The notes beneath the pieces were generated by a model. The model was not told the DNA's origin, searched no databases, and worked only from the letters and a program-made list of their open reading frames with translations. 64,000 nt of DNA from Alternaria dauci (taxonomy: Eukaryota; Ascomycota; Dothideomycetes; Pleosporales; Pleosporaceae), in NCBI RefSeq assembly GCF_042100115.1, contig NC_091272.1, positions 4,216,001-4,280,000 of the forward strand, given 5' to 3'. This document shows, one piece after another, positions 22,367 through 33,768 of this stretch. The position numbers were made by a program, and so were the translations under genes. How positions within the stretch are numbered: position 1 is the stretch's first letter; each line of letters begins with the position of its first letter.

Positions 22367-23899
22367 CTCAAATTGGGTTTAGGGTAGATGGGCGAAGATT
22401 TGGTGCTCTTGAAAATCGCGTCCGAAAGTTCTCCTGATTCAAGTTCCACTATTGTTGTCGGACGCGCAACCCTGGAGAGCTCGAAGGTCCTTGGCTCGAA
22501 AACGCTCACTGGTCGCGTGGGGCGACGTCTACACCACGGTGAAGTTGAAGGTGAATTGGAAAATCGCACAAAACACCTGGACTCACCTAACATTGCTATT
22601 TCGCGGAGTCTTGTTCTTGCAACAACCTCCCAACACCACCGGAAGTCGCAATGGCAGCAGGTCAGAATGAGTTCGTCCGGGAAGGCTCCTGCACGACGAC
22701 GAGCAGCGAAGATGTACTGACAGAGACATGACCACGTCTGTCATTTTCACAAAACTTGCTTACTATGTTAGATGCAGTCACAACACTCGGTGAGGCAGTT
22801 GCCCCAGCCGTTGTCAAGAGCTCTTTCCGTGCGGATGTCCATGACGTAGGACCAGATACTCTCGAGGCCGGCTCCGCATAACTGGAAATAGTGAGTCGCA
22901 ATTTGTACTCTGGCTTGTTCTGATGGCCAGCAAGGAGCTTCTTCAGCACATCCGAGGAAAGAGTTGGTGGAGATGGACTCGTGGTGTGTCGAACATGCCG
23001 AGAAGCCGATGGTATGTAAGATGACTAAGCGGCTCCCGACTGCAAACACGGCAAACAGGCGCCGGTGAACAAGGCCGGGTGGAGGGTGATAGGATAGGTC
23101 TCAGCCATCTCACACCTCACTCATCCAGCGCGCCTGCTCGTCTAGTCTGCCCCGACTCTTGGACTGTGCCTGCTCATGGAGACGCGGCTGCTGCTCCTAC
23201 AGGACGCTGGACTCGCTGGGGGTGGCTCATAGCCCGCAATTCCGAAAGGTACTCCTCCAATTGTCCCGCCCGCTCCATGCCACTCGTCCGCTGTCGCGAA
23301 GCCTCCCGCCCGCCATGTCTCTCGGCGGCCCTGGCCATGTCCATGTCCAGGAGCCGTCTGCGTCTGCGCTCCACGACCCTCCGCCGCTCATGGGCTCCCT
23401 CTCTAATGTGCTCGCAGGGACTTCTGCTCACCACACCGGCCACAGGTTGCCCATCATTCAGCCTGCATCGCCGCCGAACAAAGGCGCGCCGCACGCTTCC
23501 CCTACGCCCACCCGCCCTGCTTTCCATTCGGCAGCAAAGACACATGCGCATGCGACTGCCCTTGCCAGTTCTGCCTCGTCCGCAACCGAGTCTTTGTCCG
23601 AGCTGACGTCGTCGTCGTCGTCGTCTCGCGATTCCCTCCCCAACCCCCCAGGGCGCAACGCCCCTACCACGCCCCAGAAGCCCGCGCGCAACAACCGCCG
23701 CAAACACTCGACAAAGTCGGCCGCCAGATGGAGTAGGGGAGCCGCGTCTTCAGACGACACCGGCTCCGACCGCAAAACCCCCATCTCGACGCCTACAGAG
23801 TCCGCCCAGAGCGCCGCCCGCTCCCCCCAGACTGCCTCCAAGACACGCCCGCAACCCTCTATTGCTACCAACACCGCTTTGCCCACCCAGACGCGATTC
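22367..23899. other. Upstream of PAN3, including a long open frame
   Basis: From about 23159 to the PAN3 start at 23900 the frame stays open for 247 codons in phase with PAN3, with an ATG in good context at 23315. The encoded residues are rich in Ser, Thr, Pro and Ala. This may be an N-terminal extension of PAN3 or a GC-rich leader. The part before 23100 shows no gene. Confidence 0.4.
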
Positions 23900-26139
23900 A
23901 TGGCAACAACCTTTGGAGGTCCTTCGGGTGATTCGCGACGGGGAGTAGTCTCTCCTCGCCCAAAGGGACGCGGTATGACGCAGCTACACCTATATATATT
24001 TATACTACCTGGCAAGTCTGACTGGTCGTTCCAGAAGCGAAAAACACCCTATGTCGCAACGTCACCATCTACGGACACTGCCGCTACGAAAACAGTAAGT
24101 CTCGGTGGCCGCTGCCTCTGCCGAATGCTTTGGTGACCGACCCTATCTAGCCTGCCCCTACATCCACGACGTCCTCAAGTTGGGCCAGAACGAAAACGCT
24201 AAAAAGAGGTTCAATGTCGACTCGCCCTCCTTCACCCCGCTGCAGGCAAGTACCAATGGATCCGTGACTCCATCATCTCGCAGTGCCGCCATCTCGCCCA
24301 AGGCTGCCAATGCCGCCGTCTTTACCCCCAAATCGCAACGCTCCAGTGAGTCCTAAGCAATCGCCAGTGCCGTCTATCTACACATGCTGATTACTTCAGC
24401 CGTCACCACCCCGCATATGCACACGAAAGAGCCCGCAATCGACTGGCATTCGCAAGACTTTCAAGAGTTTGTCCCGCAGTCTTTTGAGGGCCAGCAGATG
24501 GTGCGTAATTTTACTCGAATATCTTCGTCTTCATGTTGTGACATTAGAGCACGTCTTCGCACCATGTTCTCGACTTACAACGCCCTAGGTTGACTCCAAT
24601 CTCGGCTACGATCCATTCAGTACTCCGTCCAGCATTTCTACGCTCACTGGTGCATCTCACCAAGCTGCTACCATCAACCCATATGCACAAGATGCATCGA
24701 CGACGTATTTCCAAAACGCCAATGCCTTCCAGACCCCAGCCTACCATCTGTACTGGCCGGTAGGACCCCAGCCGACTGGACTACTCGCGTACCAGCGTAC
24801 TGCTCATGACTTCTTCATCCCTGACGGGCTACGGGAAGAGTTGCAGAAAAAGGCGGATATTGCACGCCAGGTCGCACCCAACAGTACTTTACCCGTCATT
24901 GAGCAGTTTCATTCTTTGTTTTGTCTCGACATGTCACCACAGAAAAACACGGCACCTTTCGGGTACGCTAGTTGGATCTACAAGGCTGTTTCCAGCAAAG
25001 ATGGCAAGACTTACGCGTTACGCCGTCTCGAAAACTTCCGCCTTACAAGTGAGACTGCGATTCGCTCTGCTCAGCCATGGAAACGCGTCTTGAATGGTAG
25101 CGTGGTTACAATCCATGAAGCCTTCACTACTCGAGCTTTCGGTGACAGCTCTTTGATTTTGGTCACAGATTACCATCCAAACTCAAAATCACTGGCTGAT
25201 GAGCATTTCAAACCAGTGCAGCGATTCCACGGCAGGCAGCCAGCATCATCACATGTACCAGAGCAAGTCCTATGGGGCTACATTGTTCAGATCGCGTCCG
25301 CCCTCAAAGCCATACACGGTTCGGGTCTGGCGGCGCGCCTCATCACACCATCCAAGATACTACTGACTTCGAAAAACCGGGTACGACTGAATGCATGCAG
25401 TATCATGGACATTGTCCAATTTGACAATGCCCGCCCTGTGCCCGAACTTCAAGCAGACGACCTCGTCCAGCTGGGACGACTGATACTTTGTATTGCCAAC
25501 AATAACGCTACAGCTCACTTGCAGATGCAAAAGTCCATGGACTATATCACTAGAAGTTATACAGCCCGCCTCAAAGAATGCGTGCAATGGCTGCTCAACC
25601 CTCAACCAGCACCAGGGGCACCATCTTCTCCCACTACGCCAGCGCCGATGCAGAAAGACATTGACACCTTCTTGGGCGGCATTGCCGATCAATTCGCATC
25701 AGTCTTTGACAGTGAGCTCCATGCCCAGGATACACTTACAGTCAATCTTGGAAAAGAGCTGGAATCTTCGAGACTAGTCCGTCTGCTTGTCAAGCTCAAC
25801 ATGATCAATGAGCGACCAGAACTAGACGCGTCCCAGAATATGCCAGGCAACAGCGGGCCAAACCCATCTTCAGTATGGGCGGAAACGGGAGAGCGCTACT
25901 ACCTTAAGTTGTTCCGCGACTACGTCTTCCACCAGGTAGACGCCAACGGTCACCCAGTCACAGACCTAGCGCATGTTTTGGATTGCTTGAACAAGCTAGA
26001 CGCCGGGACTGATGAGAAGATACCGCTCGTCAGCCGCGATGAGCAAAACGTGCTGATAGTTAGCTACCGCGAAGTAAAGCGGGCTCTAGAGTCAGCATTC
26101 CAAGACTTAGTGCGGGCGGGACGCGTTTCGGGGAAATAG
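23900..26139 (+). CDS. PAN3: PAN2-PAN3 deadenylase regulatory subunit PAN3
   Basis: Exons 23900..23972, 24035..24094, 24151..24345, 24400..24500 and 24589..26139 give 659 aa. PAN3 recruits the PAN2 exonuclease to poly(A) tails in the cytoplasm. The order is typical: an N-terminal CCCH zinc finger (LCRNVTIYGHCRYENTC...H), a disordered linker with the PAM2-like region SPSFTPLQ, then a pseudokinase (WIYKAVSSKDGKTYALRRLEN... with VTDYHPNSKSL), and a C-terminal helical knob domain ending VKRALESAFQDLVRAGRVSGK. The pseudokinase lacks the canonical HRD and DFG motifs, as in known PAN3. The start at 23900 (MATTFGGPSGDSRRG) fits other fungal PAN3 proteins. An upstream in-frame ATG at 23315 would add 195 residues. 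All introns have standard borders. Confidence 0.93.
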
Positions 26140-26819
26140 GATTCCTCAAATTCCTCCAGTCCATGCGACTAGCATCATGATGAGTACGCAAAGAGAAAAG
26201 GTACTCGAAGCAAAAGGGCACGAGCACGACGCAGGTCAGAGAATAGTAAAACAAGTCAGGTGACAAGAGTATCGATGTTATTCCCGTAAGAAAGAGATTT
26301 TTGGATCCAGGAACGGCTGGAGTGGAGTTGACATGATTGCATGAGTTGCGTATTGTTGTTGTATCGACGAGAAGGGAGGGTAGAGTAGGAATTAGAGGAC
26401 CACAAATTATTCATAGCGCAATGAACATCGCAATTCCAACTTCAGACGTTTTCCAAGCGGTAAAACAAACGTATTATTATGTAGCTTTATGGAGTACATG
26501 TCCATCTCGCGCCGCATGGCCTATTTGTAGAGGCAAAGATGCAATCGTACAAGAAAAAAGGTTGGAGCTAAAAGCGAATGAAGAAGGAGTAAAGCAAAAC
26601 AAGTCAAGTCGCAGATCACTACAATATGAGTAGATGGACGGGAAAAAAAGTGAAAGTGAAATGCGCAGCATGTGCATGCAGAAACTCTGCACATGCAGCC
26701 GCCCAAACAAAATACCACCTGTTGCGTGGCGTAAGACGTCTCCTCATCCAGTGAGCCCATTTACCGGCTCCAGACATGCTATCCGCTAGTCTCATGCCCT
26801 TTCACATGCAGCGAGCCAC
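26140..26819. other. Convergent intergenic region
   Basis: 3' flanks of PAN3 (+) and PIS1 (-). It is A/T-rich with short A-tracts. No gene was seen. Confidence 0.4.
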
Positions 26820-27813
26820 CTATTGGCTCTTCTTCGCACCCTTCCTAGGCAAACCCGCCTTCCTCCGCGCCTCCCTGTCACCCTCGGCAAGCCACTGGCT
26901 CGCCTTGACCATCTGGACCACATTTATCCATTGCTTGATAGCCATGAAGGGGGCCGAGGTAAGCATGCAGATCCACGGGACCGTCGAGTCCATCTTGTTG
27001 GCACGCGCCATCTCCATGGCTGCCGCAGAGAAAGGGCTAGCGAAAAACATGGAGGGTTTGGGGGCGGCAGGCGAACCAGGCTGGATGGAAGATGGGTTGT
27101 TGAGGTCGGAGAAGAGGGTGGGTGAGAGGAGCGGGGAGCTGAAAGAGAGAAGGTAGAGGGCGATGAAGAACATTTCGTTCATGAAGCAGAGGGTGAAGAG
27201 AACTTTCTGTCAGGGTTGTTAGTATATGCTTTGCGACGTGTGCTACACATGAGCCTCTAGTCGGGTAGGACGTACGTTGTTGGAGTAGTACTGCTTCATC
27301 AACCAGCTCCTGCTCTCGTCCACGTTCTTGTGGCTCTGGCCGCTGCCACCCATGCTCAAGGTCGCGTACATGTGCATGTAGTGACTGGCCAGATCCAGCG
27401 AAATAAGGCCCTGGAAGATGATGCTGAAGCGAGGGAAAGCTTGCGCCAGGAAGACGAGCAAGCAGGTTGTTGTACACCTGTCCGTCACCATGTCTAGCAC
27501 CGCACCAAACTTGGTGCTCTGCTCATACGATCGGGCGGCGTATCCATCGAGCGCGTCGAGCAGGCAGGATATGCTGTAGAGGAGAGTGCATGTACGAGGG
27601 TGGAGGGGCATGTAGTAGAGCGAGATCAAGGCGAGGAAGACGCGCGAGTAACCTGAGAGTTTGTTAGTTAGGCTGCATTCACGTGGAAAGAACGCGCATA
27701 CCAATCAGGTTTGGGATGAAGAGGAAGATGTTCTCTTTTGCGCCCTCCTTCTCTGCCTGTGCAGGCCGCACTGCGGTGCCATTGCCGTTGGCTCGCGTTT
27801 GTACTGATGCCAT
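26820..27813 (-). CDS. PIS1: CDP-diacylglycerol-inositol 3-phosphatidyltransferase (PI synthase)
   Basis: Exons on the minus strand are 27702..27813, 27276..27652 and 26820..27206, giving 291 aa. It makes phosphatidylinositol from CDP-diacylglycerol and myo-inositol in the ER membrane. The CDP-alcohol phosphotransferase signature DG..AR........G...D...D is complete in LDALDGYAARSYEQSTKFGA followed by VLDMVTDR. Hydrophobic helices flank it on both sides. The segment MHMYATLSMGGSGQSHK is typical of eukaryotic PI synthases. The C-terminus is lengthened by a Pro/Ser loop (about 190-220) and a basic tail ending KKSQ, a likely ER-retention feature by its lysines. All three exon joins keep phase. 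Confidence 0.92.
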
Positions 27814-28594
27814 AGTTGCAGAGGTTGTGATTGTTCCGCCGTCTTCTCACGTGTCTGCGATGCCGATGTTCGCTATCACTACGTGTCTTCGTATAGAGGT
27901 GTGCCCCGCTGCGCTTATTCGAAGGAGTCGAGGCTCGGATGCGCGCTTTGCTTGTGCTCGGAGTACTCGGCTGCAGGAAATCGTACAAGGATGACGTGGA
28001 ATGATATGTATTCGGACGCTGGGTGTAAGCCTACGGCGTAGTTGAAGGCGAGCGTGCTGAGGGCCAGCAAACACACGGTCGAGCTTGCAACAGCTGTTGA
28101 AGCTGAGCGGGTCCAGACTAGAAAGTTATCGAATAAGCCGCCGATAAGCCGAGCTGATAACGGACCCTGGCGCGAAAGCAGAAGAAGGAAGTGCGGGTGT
28201 AAAAGAGTAAGGCCGAACGGTAGAAGCTGCTGATACGACTTTTGTTGAAAGGAGTGTGCGTGTCAGAAAACAGGTGGCAGCAGAGTAAGTGGTGCCTGGA
28301 AATTGAGGTAGCCCATAAATCTGCCATGTTCGTCCGCCAGCTCCCGGTTAACCGTCTAGACCAAAAAGGGGCTTTGCTTGGCAGATGCGATCAATCAGAC
28401 ATCAGACCCATCAACAAACGTGTCAAACTACTTGCCTCACTCAGTCAATAAAGTTCATTCAGAAAGAGTATAGCTTCAAGTTGCCATCAGGCAATATAAC
28501 AAGAGCCACCGTGGCTGCGAATGCACACTGGATGTTGGTGCAAAGTGGTATCATTGGGATATACTTTCAGCCACGAAACTAACAACGAAAACAT
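27814..28594. other. Intergenic, PIS1 promoter and DRS1 3' flank
   Basis: A stretch between two minus-strand genes. Only short random frames and no recognisable element. Confidence 0.35.
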
Positions 28595-31083
28595 CTAATC
28601 TTTGAAGCCCTTGAATGATCCAGTTTTCGCCGCAATCTTCTTGGACTTGCTCTTCGCATGGGCTTGCTTCTCCTTTGCTTTACCGGTGCTCAGCCCTCGA
28701 TCGGCCTTGCCCTTCTTGAACAGCTTGCCTTCTGTTCGGACATCCTTCATCTCCAGCTTCTTTCGGTCCTTGCCGCTGAGCTTCTTCTTCTTCTCCTTGC
28801 CCTTGACCGACCCTCCGGCGGGCCCGTTGAGCGCGGCAGCACCCCTTTCCCTCTCTGCCATCTTGTCCTTTTCAGACTCGAACCATGTGCGTCTTGGTCG
28901 GGCCTTGATCTCATCTTCGTGCTGGATCAAGTTCTCACCTCGTTTGAGATCACGCTCTGTGATGCTCATGGCACGCTCCTCTTTCTCTTCAGCGAGAACC
29001 TCTTCAATCTCGCTTTCGAGATCCTTGATCTTCTTCATCCACCTGTCAGTCTCTTCAACAGGAACTTGCCGGCTGACAACCTTGGCGCCCTGGTCACGAG
29101 AAGCTTTGACAGCTTGCTTGACAACCTTGCGATCGGGTTCTGCGGCAAGTGTACAGGCCCGACCACTTCGACCAGCACGAGCGGTACGACCGACACGATG
29201 CAGGTAGATTTCGTGGCTCTGCGGGGCTTCGTAGTTGATGACTGTCGAGACGTTCTTGATATCAAGACCACGCGAGGCAACGTCGGTAGCTAGTAGGTAG
29301 GCGGACTTGCCCGAACGGAAGGCCTCTACGGATTGGATACGCTGTTTTCGTTAGAATTGTGTCATACCTCAAGCGTTCAACGAAATCTTACCTGCTCTTG
29401 GCTCATGTTGCCGTGGAGCTCGCTAGCTTTGAGCCCACACAGAGCAAAGACAACTCGCACCCTATGCGCCTCCTTCTTCTGTCTGAAGAAGATGATAACT
29501 TTCTCGGTGTAGACTTTTTCACAAAGGTACATGAGGTACGCAAGTCGCTTGTCTTCTTTACCTTGCCTCAATCGCACAAACTCTTGCGTTAGACCAGCTA
29601 CAGTGTGCTTTTTGGCATCAACCATCAAACGCACTGGCTTGTCCATACCAATTTGGATCAGCTTGTCGACCGAACTTGTCATTGTAGCCGAGAAAAGCAT
29701 GGTCTGTCGCGATTTTGGAATCGTCTTCAGGATTTCAGTCAGTTGGCTTTCGAAACCCTCTTCGAGCATACGATCAGCCTCATCGAGAACGAGAATCTCG
29801 AGATGCTCAACCTGGAAAGCAGCTGTGTTGTGCATGTGATCAATGAAACGACCAGGTGTGGCAATCACAACGTCTGGTCGTGTCTTCAGCACAGCCTCTT
29901 GGTCGCGCGTTGAGAAACCACCGGCCATTAGTGCGAAAGTGATATCGGTAAAGGACGCAAGCTTGGTAGCGACGTTGAAACATTGCACCGCTAATTCACG
30001 CGTAGGCATAAAGATGGCGACACGAGTTGTAGGGACCTTCTTTGGGCGGTAAAGAAGACGTTCGAGGATGGGGATGAGGAAAGCGGCCGTTTTACCGGAA
30101 CCAGTCTCGGCTCCTCCCACAACGTCCTTGCCTTGCATCGCAATAGGAACTGCTTTGTTCTGGATAGGCGTTGGCTCTGTAAACCCCACAGATGCCAAAC
30201 CTCGTAGGATGGGTCGTGAGAGTGACATTGCTTGGAAGGACCCTGTGCCAGCTTTCGCACCCTTCTTCTTCTTAATGGGTACGCTGTCTTCTGGCGCGAA
30301 GAAAGCAGCTGCCTTCTTCGCCTCAGCAGCATCCTCTTGCTCGCTCTCCACTTCGTCTTCTGTCTCGGCACCCTCGAGGTCCATGGGATGTGGTACGTGC
30401 GGTACCTCTGCTTCGTCGTCTGAGTCGTCTTCTTGGGGGTTGCCTCCACTGCCCTCGTCATCCGAAGCTTCTTCATCTTGATCCTCCTCATCTTCAGAGT
30501 CGCTGGCTGCGCCCATGCCAAAACCGTCCTCAGCCATAAGCTCATCGTCGTCGCCAAAACCCTCAAAGTCACCGTTGACTGAGGACTCTGGCGACTCCGC
30601 CTCTATAGCTGCTTGTGCGCTCTTCTTGTTCCGTCTCCGCTCAATGATATCGTCAACGTCGACTGCATTGCCCTTCTTCTGTGACTCCTGCGCCACTGTG
30701 CCGTTATCATTACCCCAGCCATCAAACTCCTCCACGAAGCCAGTGTCTATGTCGCCGACTGCGAACTCGAAGTCGCTAGCAATGTCGTCGTTCTGTTCGA
30801 CGTCTTCGCCAGGTGTTGGCATCGCATCGTCGTCTTCCTCGAGCTCTGGTTCGGGATCGACTTGCTTCCCTTTCTTTCCCTTCTTCTTATCTTTCTTTGC
30901 TTTCTTGGACGCAACCTCTTTGGGCTTGACGTTGAGATCTGGATCTTCAGTGTATTTCCTCTTCTTCCCAGCTCCAGCTAGTTTGGCTGTCGCCGCAGCG
31001 GCCTCGTCGGCGCCACCGTCGTCGGACACATCGTCGTGGTCGGAGATGGTGAAGATGAAGTCGTCGTCGAGATTTGGCGCCAT
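28595..31083 (-). CDS. DRS1: DEAD-box ATP-dependent RNA helicase DRS1 (ribosome biogenesis)
   Basis: Exons on the minus strand are 29392..31083 and 28595..29341, giving 812 aa. It unwinds pre-rRNA in the nucleolus during 60S subunit assembly. A long acidic and lysine-rich N-terminus (1-280) precedes the core. Motifs in order: Q motif (GFTEPTPIQ, about 300-308), I AETGSGKT (325-332), Ia PTRELA (360-365), Ib TPGR (409-412), II DEAD (434-437), III SAT (465-467), IV VIIFFRQK, V ATDVASRGLD and VI HRVGRTARAGR. The C-terminal tail is basic and coiled, with KKKKLSGKDRKK-type runs, as in yeast Drs1. The single intron (29342-29391) falls between motifs IV and V and keeps phase. Confidence 0.93.
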
Positions 31084-31904
31084 AATTGCGTGATATCAAT
31101 TTGTGTCGTCGCGTTTATGAAAGTTCAGCATCTGCAAGCGTCGCAAAAAAAGTTCGGGCTCGGGGGATCTGTGCTCAGCGCACCCCTGTCGCGCTAAGTA
31201 GGGTCGCCGCAACCACTACGAGGAGGTGGGTCTCGAACTTGTAGCAAACACCATACCGCGTCGCGAAGATACTCGTACTCTTCTAGTTGATTAGCGCATT
31301 CACTAAGAACACTACACCCGTATGCGGCCACTCTCGTGTAGAGGTCGTCTAATCTCGGGAGCCTCGCAAGTCGTCACTAGCGTGTTGACTGCCTATCAGG
31401 CATCCATGGATCAGAGACATTTGCGACAAACGAACGTGGTGCAACGACGGCTGACAATATACGCCTCTCCGCGGTGTGCGATGTCTCAATAACCTGACAT
31501 TGGTCAATCGTATAGTAGTTGATCCTATAATCACTCTTACGTGATTGCCGTAACTGCTAAGCTTCATCCAACAGCTTATCGGTTGAGTGGTAAACCATGC
31601 GCCAGGTCGGCAGCATATGCAGATTTACGATTCAGGACTTCAGGCTGCTGACTTACTACAAACGAATGGACAGCCTCCCGTGAGTCACTGCCTTCTCATT
31701 CAAGTGAGGGATCAGGCACCCATGCCGCCTTCCGGCACCGCTGTACTGATGTCAGCCGCCGCCCCAGCCTCATATAACTAGCCTTGTCAGTCCATCTCTC
31801 AACCTATAAACCTCCACTGTGACACTCTTTACTCTATTCGATCGGTTCAGCCACTACGATCAACTAAGACTACGACACTACGTCACTGACCACAACATCA
31901 CGCA
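31084..31904. other. Divergent promoter between DRS1 and RBR gene
   Basis: TATAAA at 31805-31810 lies 95 nt before the RBR start codon. An open minus-strand frame of about 60 codons ending near 31196 (...SECANQLEEYEYLRD...) has no start codon and was not called. Confidence 0.4.
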
Positions 31905-32979
31905 ATGCCTAAAGCCGTCAAACCACCCTTGACGAGCAGCCGAGTTCTACGCTCTCACACTAAACAAGCAGTTGCGAAAGTCGTTCCGATCAAAGTCACT
32001 AAGAAACGCCGTCCACGCGCAGATCCCTGGGCAAAGAAGCGCAAGCCAAACCCCAATCCCAAGCCACGCAAACCACCGCCAACCGAATTCACATGCCGCA
32101 TTTGCATCGAAGAGCAACCTACAGACCAATTTGTAGAATGGGTTCCTCCAAGGCGTGGTCGCTGGCGACCAACAGACGTCCCATTCCCATGTGTCGCCCA
32201 CCTAGCCCGTAACCCCAGCAAGCGGAAAATCGATCCCGTCTGTAGAACATGCATCGGACACTTTCTATCTGCCAAAATGGATACACTAGGTGTGCGAGCA
32301 GTCAGCACTGGCTGTCTAGAGCCTGGTTGCTCAGTACCCTGGTCTCACGACTTCGTCATGCGTTATATGCCACTCGGCGCTCCGCTGGAGAAGTTCAACA
32401 TGGAAATGCTCGAGGTGTGGAAAGAAACTGCAAGCCCAGGACCACTTACTTGTCCATCGCCGACGTGCAATGCGATTGGCCTACCAGACACAACAGCGGC
32501 TGGGTACCCGCAAGTTGCTTGTCACGAGTGCACATTCCGGTCCTGCGCTCAATGCCTCGTTGCTTGGCACAAAGATGTTACGTGTGCAGAGTATGCGGCG
32601 AAGCATGTCGAAAAGAAGATGAGTGAAGAGGAAAAAGATACACTGAAGTATATGCAAAAGTTGGATGGGAAGAGGTGTCCGAATTGTCAACTGGTTATTG
32701 AGAAGGACGGGGGATGTGATAGTATGGTAAGCGATCTCCACTCGTCATCTTTTACGTTTCATGTTGTCTTTGGCTAACGGTGCTGATCAGTTCTGTGTGG
32801 GCTGCCACAAGTACTTCAACTGGGCCAGTGCCGCTTCAGCCTTGACCGGCGCTAAGAAAGCCGAAGTGCCTTACATTCGTGATATGCCTTACTGGCAGAA
32901 TCTCGGTTCCGCTACTTGCGAGATGGACGGCATCCTTGGACTGGGTGGCACTGCTAATGCTGTTGCTGCCACGTCATAA
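31905..32979 (+). CDS. RBR-type (RING-IBR-RING2) E3 ubiquitin ligase
   Basis: Exons 31905..32726 and 32791..32979 give 336 aa. RBR ligases take ubiquitin from an E2 onto a RING2 cysteine and then to substrate. A basic N-terminus (KKRRPRADPWAKKRKPNP) may act as a nuclear signal. RING1 begins with C64RIC67. The IBR follows (LTCPSPTCNAIG... with CHECTFRSCAQCLVAWH). RING2 begins C258PNC261 and continues IEKDGGC271DSM-FCVGCH, split by the 64-nt intron. C271 sits at the position of the catalytic cysteine (GGCxHM in Parkin and HOIP), but the usual following His is Ser here. The protein is shorter than most RBR ligases. The substrate is unknown. Confidence 0.85.
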
Positions 32980-33768
32980 AGTGACGATCACTCAGTGTTG
33001 TACGAACATGGTTACTACTGATATGGTTATGATGCGACATATATTGCTACATGATTTGTTATTGCGACATGCATATAAAGCGCCCCGGTGTGGGCTGTAT
33101 GAGGCTTGAGTTTATGGTACTCATATCAAATCAAATTGTACACAACATTCACAACACCAAAGTTCTCAATGCACAAAACACATTTTGTTGACTTTGTCGA
33201 AGCCCCTGGGCTTCAGATGTTGTAGATTTCTGGTGTACAGAGTTTGCGTATTAGTTACAAAGTTCCGGTTCGCAGCCACGAACATCCCTTTCTCCTTGTG
33301 TGGTGTAAAGCAAATTGATCGCTCCCCTTGGTGGTTGTGACTCCATTGCGCGGACGAATACCACCTGTCCCGCTATTCACAAACGCCATATGATGCATTT
33401 TGAACGCCAGCCAACGTCGACTCGAACATGGGAGTGATGCATTAAGTAAAGTGTGCGTGATCAAACCTTCTTGTAGTGATTTTGTGACTTGCTTGGGTGC
33501 AGTCTTTTCCTACTTTTTTTCTGGTTTTGTTTGTTAGAGGCCCTCGGAAGTACGGATACGCACCTGATGCGGCGTCGGGTCGCAAGTCCGGAGGCGTCTC
33601 TAGTCGATGAAGGCCTGCGTGCTCAGGCGGGCGGGTTGCTAACGAGCCGTACCTCTGGCGGCGCAGGTAGAACTGAAATGAACAAGAATGTCAGAAAACC
33701 CATGGAAAATCAAGTGAATGATAGAGTAGAGAAAAAGCGAACATGTGCTAGCTTAGCTGAAAGGGAGC
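32980..33768. other. Convergent intergenic region
   Basis: 3' flanks of the RBR gene (+) and PAP1 (-). A T-rich stretch at about 33510-33535 may serve in 3' end formation. No gene was seen. Confidence 0.35.

Noticed and set aside
23174..24015. Minus-strand open frames opposite the PAN3 upstream region
   Set aside because: They are Arg/Gly-rich shadows of a GC-rich stretch, with no start context or domain.
28602..29293. Plus-strand open frames of about 200 codons
   Set aside because: They are antisense to the lysine-rich end of DRS1, where skewed codons leave the other strand open.
30068..31093. Plus-strand Ser-rich open frames of 137 and 192 codons
   Set aside because: They mirror the acidic N-terminus of DRS1 on the other strand.
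31190..31300. Possible minus-strand tRNA suggested by a GTTCGAGACCC string
   Set aside because: The bases around the would-be T loop do not pair, and no acceptor stem can be formed.
31196..31380. About 60 codons on the minus strand with coding-like residues (SECANQLEEYEYLRD)
   Set aside because: It has no start codon and no convincing flanking exon. A chance frame is the simpler explanation.
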